Assembly: GCA_030267965.1 (NCBI GenBank) | Contig: BRYA01000377.1 | Location: 531 to 64,530, forward strand | DNA: 64,000 bases | Direction of reading: 5' to 3' | DNA from: Triparma columacea | Taxonomy: Eukaryota > Sar > Bolidophyceae > Parmales > Triparmaceae | In this document: piece after piece, positions 1-10,200 of the stretch | How the letters are laid out: each line of letters starts with the position of its first letter | Position numbering within the stretch: the stretch's first letter is position 1 | Notes under the pieces: generated by a model | What the model was told of the DNA's origin: nothing | The model's input: only the letters and a program-made list of their open reading frames with translations | Databases searched by the model: none | Position numbers and translations under genes: made by a program

Positions 1-504
1 CCCCTCCTCTTCAACCCCTCCCCTTCACCTCCCTTAATACGTCCTTATTGATCACAAGAATCGACGACGTGATACTTATAAGCATCATAGAGCAGCCTAT
101 ATCGATCTGCGACACAGCTGTGTCGAACTGGGGTCAGTATAATCAACCAAACACAGACACTTCCGAGAGAGAGCTTCATAAAAAACAGCCTAATATCAAA
201 CATTTGGCGTCTGTCATCGAAGCCACGAGCTAACAAGACCTATTCACGCCCCTGACCGGAATGTCAGCAGTAACTAGACCTTACAAGCATATGGTTCAAA
301 TTTGCAAGTGATCGGAGGAGGCATCCAAATTGCCCAATTTTACACTCAAACTCCGTCCTTATTCTGCGGGGACACCCCGCAACCCCGTTTGACGCTGCGC
401 TAGCCATCAAAAGCCATCTAAATTTCGAAAAAACTGCGATAGAATTGGGTAACAGAGAAGTGCCCATATTTGCTTCATGAGGCAAATAGCTGAGGTTTTT
501 TGCC
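1..504. other. Left-edge stretch without a recognised gene
   Basis: The only open frames here are under 90 codons and resemble nothing I know. The right end is the 3' flank of the minus-strand kinase gene, whose stop codon is at 505. Nothing else can be supported. Confidence 0.5.
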
Positions 505-3500
505 TCAAATGAGGCAAAAATGGGCAAAATCCTGAAAGAGTATTAGGAAAATCTTTATCATCTCCTTGAAAGCTGGCCTCTCCTTAGGATCTTTATCCCA
601 GCATTTCCTCATAATGTCAGCAAGGTCTTTGTCCTCTGCCTCTACCAACTTCAAATCAGGTCTCCATCCTTTCCCTACCCTGTTCATCACAACCATTGGC
701 CCCCACCCCTTCCTGAAGGCCTTCTTGATGTCTCCATCATAAAAGATTTCTAACAGCAGCATACCATAGGAGTAAACATCTACCTCTTTTGAGTACATCC
801 TGTCAACATCATCAGAACTGAAAACTTCTGGAGCCATGAAATAGGGTGTACCAACAGTTGTCATCGTTTTCTCCTCATCCCCTTCGCTCCCCAAATGCCT
901 GCTCTCTCCAAAATCAGTAATCTTTGCGGTGAGATCATCGCTGATCAACACATTTGCGCATTTCAAGTCCCTGTGCACAATTGGAGGTTTCTTCCCATGA
1001 AGAAAGGCACAGCCCTTTGCTACCCCTAAAGCCCACTTTGTCTTCAAGCCAATCCCTTGATTGATGAGATTGGAAAGAGTCGATCCTTTCTTAATTCTTG
1101 TAGTGTCAATCTTGTCATGGGCATCTAAAACCACTGGGGTTTTCTGCCAGCTGAGCAATTGAACGTGTTCTTTTTGTCCCTTGAGAAAGTCATCAAGGCC
1201 TCCATTCTTACAAAGCTCAAACATGATGCCATGGTCTTCTAGCTCCCACACAACACCAAGGCATTGAGCAATGTTGGGATGCCTCAGAGTTCCAATGAGC
1301 TTTAGCTCAAGGAAGAACCTCTCCAGAGTCTCTTGTGAGAGTGATGACGGAAGGATCTCCTTGTAAGCACATTTTGTCCCGTGGTAGTCTGCCAAGAGCA
1401 CATTTCCAAAAGCACCCTTGCCAAGAGAGACAAATTGCCCTTTCTCATCTCTCTCAAACTCCAGCTCAAAGCTGTCAACTAGCAGAGAAGGCTCAATGTT
1501 ACTCCTGTGTGGTGGTGTGTTGATAAGGTTAGAGATTTAACAGAAGAGGTTATGAGATTGTCTCCACCGCTTCTTACCTTGAAATTTCACCTGCTGCCGC
1601 ACCCCTGCTTCTGTATTCTTCGATCTCATTACTCTTGTCAAAATGTTCTCTGAGGGTAGAGATTTGCATGAGGAATTTGTAACAGAACAAGTCAACAATT
1701 GCACTTGGAACATTTCCTCCAAAGTCTACTTTTGAAAACAGTGTTACTTTTGTTTGTTGGATATCTCCAATAGGCTCAAGAGCCTCAAAAATCCAGCGTG
1801 TGTAAACAACTGACCTTACAAAGGCTGGATTAAGAGGAAACTCCTGCAGAAATTCATCTGTGTCAGCAACATCCATGATAATTGTGCCGTTTGACTTCTT
1901 TTCCCAGATGATTTTGCACCTATTTTGTCTTGGATTGATCACAGACGACCCAAGATGTCTTGATGTAAAGTAGTAGAGACAGTGATCATTCGTTCTTTTT
2001 GACTGCAAATTGAAAATACCAAAATCTTTTGCCTCACTTTTCCACCTTCTGCTGCAGAGTCCCTGAAACTCATGAGCAGCACACTCCACCAAGCTTGCAT
2101 CAACAGCAGTGGTAGCTATTCCTACTGTAAGATTCTCTCCTTCTAGATAAATCCTTCTCATTTCAACCCTTCCATCTGGACTTTTGATTTCCTTTGTCTT
2201 GTGCTTGCTATCTATGCCATCCAAGTAAATCTTATCTCCCTTCGCCAAAGCCTCCTTCTCCTCCTTGGAATAATGTTGGGGAGTGTTCTTCATGGTGTCT
2301 GCAAGCAAAAAGGTTTCAGCTTGATCGTCTTCTATGTCCCTCTTGGTGTATTCGTTGTTCAAGTTGTCTGCAGGGGAGACTGAGGCCAAAGTATTTTGTG
2401 CCTTTGCCTTATCAGACTGCTTGTAAAAGAAGAAGAAAAATGTGAGAACAGCAATAAGTGATACGCTGACAGCAATGCTGGAAACAAGGGTAGTACGGTT
2501 ACTGTCAGATTTGTCTTCATTTGCGTCAATTACCATAGATGCAGTTTCATTGCAGTGAATTCCAGCAAACCCAGAGATACACAGTGTGCAGGTACATTGT
2601 CCTGCAATTCCTCTTACACTTCCTCCATTTATGCAGTAGAAGTTACCATTTGAACCGTCATCCGAAGAAGAGTTTGTTGCAACGCAAGGTGTTGGCACAC
2701 ACTCAGTGTAAGATGCTTGAAGACCTCCAATGCTTCCATATGTTCCTAGAATGGAACCTTTGTGACGGGTGTTTCATGAGTGAGTCTTGATTGAATCTAG
2801 GAATAAAAGCTTTTAAAAGATTGCCTTACCTTGGATTGGAGTGATGGAGGAGTAGGGAGAAGGGCACGTATTGTGGATGGTGATGGTTCCGCCGTTGTTG
2901 AAAACTTCATTACCATTTCCTGAGTCTGCTGTATTTCCATTGAAGCTTGTTCCAAAGATATTGACAGTAGTTCCACTATCTTCAACAAAAATTGCTCCAC
3001 CTCCCCAATCACTACTTGTAGCTCTATTGTTAGAGAAGGCACAGAGCTCAAAGTCAACTATGGCATCAATGAAAATTCTAACCCCTCCACCAATAGTAGC
3101 ATTTCCCTTGTCGACAGTGAGAGCTCGGAGAATAAGTGTACCATTCCCAGTTCCTACCACATATATCACACTTCTTTCATTCTCTCCATCCAACACACAG
3201 CTTGCGTTGTCCTCCACACACTTGACCTCTCCATTTAAGTTTCTTGTGGCAAGCATGTCCTCACTATCTGCACAAGTCCCATGTGAGCATTTATACGATC
3301 CAACAGCTAGAATCACAGTGTCACCATTCGCCATGGTGGAGTTGCCAGTGTTTCCTGTGAAAGTATCAGAGTCATAATTACTGACCGTGTTGAACAATAC
3401 ATTCATGTCGCTTACATGATGAGGGTTTTGACAACTAATACCATCAAATCCAGTGTTGCAAGAAGAACAGGTGCAGGAGCCAGTAGTTCCACCAATGTCT

Positions 3501-6500
3501 CCCCCATTGATGCAGTAGAAGTTACCATCAGACCCATTGTCAGTAGAGGTTGACGTGGCTAGACAAGGATCAGGAGAGCAATCATCAAGAGATGATCCAC
3601 TATAGCCTGTAGAGCAGGTAGCACAGTGTGGACCACCAAAGCCAGTGTTGCAGGAAGTACAAGTGCAAAGTGAGCCATATCCTCCAACTGATCCCCCATT
3701 GATGCAGTAGAAGTTTCCATCAGACCCATCATCAGAGGGAGTGCTGCTGGCAACACAGGGATGGCCAAGGCAGTCAGAGTACGAGTATTTATTGCCCCCA
3801 ACGGTGCCAGAAGTGTCCAAAGTGGACCCTGAGAAAGGAGATACGAGGAATAGGAATTAGTACAGCGGTAACGTAAATTGAGTTGTGGGGTTAGGAATGG
3901 TTCTACAGACTACACAATCCTCATTCTCGTCTTACCTTGGATTGGAGTGTTGGAGGAGTAGGGAGAAGGGCACGTATTGTGGATGGTGATGGTTCCATCA
4001 TGGTTGTAAATATCATTACCATCTCCTGAGTCTGCTGTGTTTCCATTGAAGCTTGTTCCGTAAACATTGACATTAGTTCCACTACTCTGAACTAAAATTG
4101 CTCCACCTCCAATATTACTACTTGTAGCTCTATTGTTGGAGAAGATACAGAGCTCCAAGTCCACTATGGCATCATCATCAATGACAACCCCTCCAGCAAA
4201 ACTAGCATACCCCTTGTCGAAGGTGAGAGCTTGGAGAATAAGTGTTCCACTCCCAGTTCCAGCCACCCACATCCCTCCTCTTTCATTCTCTCCATCCAAC
4301 ACACAGCTTGCGTTGTCCTCCACACACTTGACCTCTCCATTCAAGTCTTCTGTGTACAGCATGCTCTCACTATCTGCACAAGTCCCCTTTGAGCATTTAT
4401 ACGGCCCAACAGCTAGAATCGTAGTGTCACCATTTGCCATGATGGAGTTGCCAGTGTTGAAAGTATACTCATTATCAGCATTACTAACAGTGTTGAACAA
4501 TACATTCATGTCAACCACATGATGTACAGTGATTTCACAGCTATGCCCACTAAACCCAGTGTTGCAAGAAGAACAGGTGCAGGAGCCAGTAGTCCCACCA
4601 ATATCTCCCCCATTGATGCAGTAGAAGTTACCGTCAGACCCATCATCAGTAGAGGTTGATGTGCCTAGACAAGGATCAGGAGAGCAATCATCAGGAGGTG
4701 ATCCACTATAGCCTGTTGCACAGATAGCACAGTTTGGACCGCCGAGGCCAGTGTTGCAGGTGCAGGTGCAAGATGAGCCATTCTCATCCCACCAACCTCC
4801 AACATCTCCCCCATTGATGCAGTAGAAGTTTCCATCAGACCCATCATCAGATGGTGTTGTGGTGGCAACACAGGGATTATAACAATCTGTGAAGGAGTAT
4901 TTATAGCCTGCTACAGTGCCAAAAGTGTCCAAAGCGGACCCTGAGAAAGAGAGAGGTTGGAATATGAATTTGTGCAGTGGTAAGGTAAAGTGAGTTGTGG
5001 GGTTAGCAATGGTTCTACAGACTACACAATCCTCATTCTCGTCTTACCTTGGATTGGGGTGGTGGAGGAGAAGGGAGAAGGGCACATATTGTGGATGGTG
5101 ATGGTTCCAGGATCGTCTTGGTAGTTGTAAATATCATCACCATTTCCTGAGTCTGCTGTGTTTCCATTGAAGCTTGTTCCGTAGATATTGACAGTAGTTC
5201 CACTATACCAAACATAAATTGCTCCACCTCCATCACTACTACTTGTAGCTTTATTGTTGGAGAAGATACAGAGCTCCAAGTCCACTATGGCACCATCTTC
5301 AATGACAACCCCTCCACCATAACTACTATACCCCTTGTCGAAGGTGAGAGCTCGGAGAATAAGTGTACCACTCCCAGTTCCATACACAGCCATCACTGTT
5401 CTTGCATTCTCTCCATCCAACACACAGCTTGCGTTGTCCTCCACACACTTGACCTCTCCATTCAAGTCATCTGTGACCAGCATTTCATAACTATTTGCAC
5501 AAGTCCCCTCTGGGCATTTATACGTCCCAACAGCTAGAATTGCAGTGTCACCGTTCACCATGATGGAGTTGCCAGTGTCATCAGTATACTCATTATCAGC
5601 ATTACTAACCGTGTTGAACAGCCCGTTCATGTCGACCACATTATGTATAGTGCTTTCACAGCTACGCCCACTAAACCCAGTGTTGCAAGAAGAACAGGTG
5701 CAGGAGCCAGTAGTCCCACCAATGTCTCCCCCATTGATGCAGTAGAAGTTACCATCAGACCCATCATCAGTAGAGATTGATGTGGCTTGACAAGGATCAG
5801 GAGAGCAATTGTCAGGAGGTGATCCACTATAGCCTGTTGCACAGATAGCACAGTTTGGACCACCGAGGCCAGTGTTGCAGGTGCAGGTGCAAGATGAGCC
5901 ATCCTCATCCCACCAACCTCCAACTGATCCCCCATTGATGCAGTAGAAGTTTCCATCAGACCCATCATCAGAGGGAGTGCTGCTGGCAGCACAGGGGTCA
6001 GCAACAGCAACACAAATCTCAAACCCTGCTCTTGTTTCGGACTCATCTGAATACCATGTGATTTCATCTCCAGCAGAAACAGAGATACCTTGAGGCCCAT
6101 TCATACCACTGTACTCACTCTCCCCCACAGTAAGCATATCATAGTCACTCTCAGTCTCAAATGAGATGACATTCAACACCCCACCGTCGCCCATAGTGAA
6201 CGTGCACCTCTCATCAATCGCATAGTTTAACGAGCTGAAGCAGTTCCCGTCCACCGCGCACTGTCCAGTGTTGCTCCCGCTAAGCGTAACTGCCAACTTC
6301 CTCCCCTCCTCAGCCACGCTTATCCCCCCGCTAACTTCCTCGGAAGCAACGAGACTGACCAAAACACTGAGTCCTAGCAGGCACTTGCAGAGCCTACCAA
6401 GTTTAGCAACTCTCTTGGCCACCAACCTTTCAGTCGGCTCAAACTTCAAGCCGATATTCAGAAAGGCGCAACCACCCACCCTGACAATGAGGGAGGCGAA

Positions 6501-7168
6501 CAATCCAACTGCGCAAAGAAGGTAGCTTATGATTGTGCTAGTACTCGTACTCCACGAGATGATCTCGCTCATGTGGAGTCCGTTGCGCAAATTGGAGTCA
6601 AGGGCGATGTCCCTTCGTTGGAAAGTTCCACTGTTTTGTGCCTCTTCCCCTGACCACTCAACGTTGCAGTCGTCGTAGTTCCCGTTGTTGTCGCCGCTGC
6701 AGTCCTGAGATGTCCCGTGCCGAAAGGATTGCACGTTATCCGTTAGCTTCGATGCTGATTGTGTCGATAGCGGTGCTCTTCTCTTTGAGCATCGAGAAAC
6801 TAATCTTGCCTCTTCACCCACTAAGTTCAGGTGAAAAATCGGTGCAGTGCTCGTCTCACATTCGTCGGCCGTTGTTGAGTTGCTCCTTTTAGTCCTATCC
6901 GCTACGCAACCGTCAATGAGATCCATCGGTCGTTCCAAAATAGGGGGCATGATGAGTGCTGCCTCACACTTGGTCAAGTTGAGCTTTGAAAGTAGCCCGT
7001 CGCAGGTCAAGCGTTTAGCGGCCTGCAGAGTAGCCGGTAGCCTGGCGGTTCTAATATCATCCTCCTTCACGACCAGACCGCCAAAGGGGGCGTCGAAAAT
7101 GCTCAAGTTGAATATTTTGATTCCGGCTTGAGGTTGAAGGCCAGAATTTTCTGCCTCATTTTCTGAGG
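505..7168 (-). CDS. Receptor-like kinase: CUB-like, 3x(EGF + beta-helix), EGF, TM, START-like, TKL kinase (exons 9-13)
   Basis: Exons (5' to 3'): 7168-5048, 4940-3936, 3828-2830, 2757-1578, 1504-505; every junction keeps frame. Exon 9 encodes an N-glycosylation-rich stretch, two hydrophobic segments (around 6330-6540), then a CUB-like domain (about 6290-6000: spaced cysteines, F-x-T-E-S-D-Y-D, G-F-E-I-C). Three repeats follow, each with two EGF-like motifs (SDDGSDGNFYCINGG) and a glycine/asparagine-rich right-handed beta-helix-like stretch. A fourth EGF precedes a membrane span (near 2500-2430) and a cytoplasmic part with a START-like lipid-binding signature (roughly 2150-1620). The last exon is a protein kinase: P-loop GKGAFGNV, HRDLKCANVLI, DFGESR, GTPYFMAPEVF, ending in the R-P-x-F element; it looks TKL-like. 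It should sense an extracellular ligand and signal by phosphorylation; the ligand is unknown. It is probably the 3' part of the gene starting at 12456. If it is separate, the methionine at 6572 is a candidate start. Confidence 0.8.
2830..6000 (-). repeat. Three EGF/beta-helix units, each about 1.1 kb, exon plus intron
   Basis: Units at about 6000-5048, 4940-3936 and 3828-2830 are near-copies at DNA level. The two introns between them (4941-5047 and 3829-3935) are both 107 nt and also clearly related, sharing for example a stretch reading toward the donor over 3891-3935 and 5003-5047. The unit edges coincide with phase-1 introns, which allows in-frame gain of whole exons. Confidence 0.9.
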
Positions 7169-7296
7169 CTGTGAATGGGTACGACCGAAAAGTGAGAATT
7201 TTTGCAAATTTTAAATCCCACCCCAAAAATGTTCCCTATTGACAAATGAATGACCAAAATGCCTGCCTATTACTTGACCTCTCGCCGCGTACTCAC

Positions 7297-10200
7297 CTCG
7301 TCCCTCCCCTCGACCACCCCATTCCTTCAACACTAAGTTGACAATTTCTCGCCTCACGCTCCTTTCAACAGCAACACAGGCGCCTATTTTGGCGTTATCT
7401 ACTCTCCTTGAGCAAGAGGGTTCATCGATGGATGAAAAGTGACCAAGCTCCATAACTTCCGAAGCTTGCATTAAATCGTGCATCGTCTTTAACTTTTGTT
7501 GCCCAAACTTTGCAATGCCTCCATCGAGAAGTATCACGCCTCCTTCTAAGATCCCGTCCTTTCCGCTGTTAACAAGCTCGTAGGGCTTGCACTGTACCTC
7601 GCATGCCGTCAGTGCCTTAAATTCCTTGTCATCCTTCTCATAATCTGTGAGGAGGAGCGAAGCAAATCACGATTTGTTTTCATTAGTTTGCGTTACAGTT
7701 GCATCGGAACGGCAGCAGTGCTTTTTGAGGAAGGCATCGGGGTGATATGGCCTTGCTCCGTCATCATGAATGTTGTTACTCATGACGCACTTAAACTTCT
7801 CCTCGATGCTTACCTTCATAAACGAGAATAATCCGCTCTGCTGCATTCTGCCCACACTTTTCAATTTCGTTGTCGAGTGGTGTCAACTCGTCGTCAAGCA
7901 GGAGCTCGCCCATCCCCCCTGCGAGGAGGGCGTCGTAGGCATAGCGTTTCGATAATGCTGCCCTAAAGGCCTTAACGTCCTTGACATTTGTTTCTGATGA
8001 GCGAAGCGAAATGAGTTGGATTTGAGGGTTAGCGTCCAATGAATTGCTTTTTCGACAGTCTCACAGGGGTCTTGAATAGCGCTGGATGATATCCTTTACC
8101 TCCTACGTACTCACCTCGTCCTTCCCCTTCAGCGGCCCTTTTCCCAAACACATTTTCTCGGTGCTCGTTGCCCACAGCAGCACCGACGGCGACACCAGGA
8201 GCTGCAAGTCGTTCCTGCGGACATGGCGACCAGGGAATAGAGCTCGAGCGAAGGCGCCCCATCACCTCAAAGCCTGGCAGCGCTTTGTACTCAGCTCTTA
8301 AACCATCGCAACCTCCGTCCTCGATCCTCAGTTGCAAGGGGGGGGTCACTTGAATGAGTGCAGTATCCCCAAGCAAAGCAGAGACTAGCTGTGGTCCGTG
8401 AACCATTCCAAGCCTTGAAGCGCTCACTCGTAAAGCCTGGTCGACACTGAGCTCATTCAAAGCCCTGCTCTTGTCGAAGCAGCTGTCCCCCTCCTCATGA
8501 CGCACTACAAGTTTGAGTGCAGTGAGGCGCCCGCACTCTTGCTTCGCAGACTCAATTTTGAGCTGCAACCACTCAGAGGAGTCAGTCGGAGCAGCAGCAG
8601 CGTTGAGTTCCGCCTGATCCTTGTTGAGAACGCTGTAGAGAGGAAGATTGTTCTTCACGTCAGACATGCCGTGGAAATGTTTGTCACACACATCACCCTG
8701 GCGTGTGTTTACGTGAATGGCTTCGTCGGCCACAAAGGGGGAGACGACTGTGGAGCGGAAGGGGGTTGTAAGGTAGGTGGAGTGCGGGGGGTGCGACGTT
8801 CGACGTGGGTGAGAACATGAACGTTAAGGAGGACATGGACAAGGACGTGGATGAGGATGTGGACGAGGATGTGGGACAGACGAGGATGTGGACGATTTGT
8901 AAAGCACAAGCTCCTCCCCCCCTCCCCTCTTCTCACCTCTCGAAACCTCCGCAGCCTCCTCGACCGCGATACGTTTCGCCTTGCCCACCTCGACGTCGAC
9001 ATAAGTCTCCTCCACATCGGAACTGCTGTCCTCTCCTGACCCTCCACAATGCGCTCGACGGGGTCGACTGAGACTGGCTCGACGTGGGATTTGGGCGGCC
9101 ATGACTTGGACGAAATTTGTTTGACAGGTGTTGTTGAGAACGCCAGTCATCCTCTCCTCGAAGTCGCGGGGTCCTTTTCTTTGAGAGTAGTCGCTCTTGA
9201 CTTGAGGATCAACAAGGTATTTGTCAATCACATTGTGGAAGCTAGTGTTCATGGGGACGGTCTCGTCAACAACGGGGGGATAAATGGCTATTGGTGGGAG
9301 GTCGAAGGGGTTAGATGATGAAGGTAAGGGTTAATGAGGACATGCAAGATACAAGCTGTCGACCCCCTCCTCATCGTCATCTACCGCCTGGTCAAACAGG
9401 TCCTCCAGAGTGGCCTCCTTGTCGGCGGTTGCGTCCAAGACGCCTTCCAAGTCAACACCTCCCCCCCTCCCCCCCTCCCCCCCTCTTCTCACCTTCCACG
9501 GCCTCCTCAGCCTCATCGGCAACGAAACGATCCGCCTTGCACACACCTACGTCGACAGTGGGCTCCTCTACGTCCGAACTACCGTCCTCCCCAAACTCTG
9601 CAAGGAGCGAAGCAAATCACGATATGTTTTCATTAGTTTGCGTTACAGTCGCATCGGGACGGCAGCAGTGTTTTTTGAGGAAGACATCGAGGTGATCTGG
9701 CCTTGCTCCGTCATCATGGTTGTCATTACTCATGACGCACTTAAACTCTTCCTCGATGCTTACCTTCATAAACGAGAATAATCTGCACCACTGATCTACA
9801 ATCTTCGTCGTCGATAAGTGGCAGCCTGTCCCCTGAAAGGTCGCCATCATCATTACGGAGGTCGGCAACAGTCGCGTCATAAACATCTCCCGTCGATGGT
9901 AAAACTGATGCCTTGACAGTCTTGAAATTATGACCGTCCTTCAGCCCACAAAGAAGCTGTTCGCAACCTGCGCGGTCGCCAAGTATCAACGAGAGCTCGA
10001 GCTTCCCGTTGCTTAGATCGGCATAGAAACCCTCTTGAAAATATCTCGTCGAAAGCTCTCCTGAATCCCCCTCAACTTGCTCCAATTCACAAGCACAGAG
10101 AAGCCAAGGAGACGGACTTTCGCCACTGCCATCGAAAAGCGTCAGCTCGCCTCCTCGAAGCTCCCTAAACTGATAGGTGTGGGGGGCAAGGGGCTTAGTA

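Noticed and set aside
7667..7864. Short conserved frame through the duplicated introns, also at 9617-9886
   Set aside because: Similarity is explained by duplication of the intron DNA; the frame is out of register with the flanking exons and hits no start signal.
8824..8936. His/Pro/Arg-rich open frame across the minisatellite
   Set aside because: It is read-through of an intron repeat after a clear GTGAG donor; low complexity and not conserved in the duplicate copy.
9331..9458. Possible extra exon between exons 4 and 5 of the giant gene
   Set aside because: It would need a 34-nt purine-only intron and lacks a good donor in the right phase. Splicing 9493 directly to 9287 keeps frame and matches the homologous intron 8748-8936.
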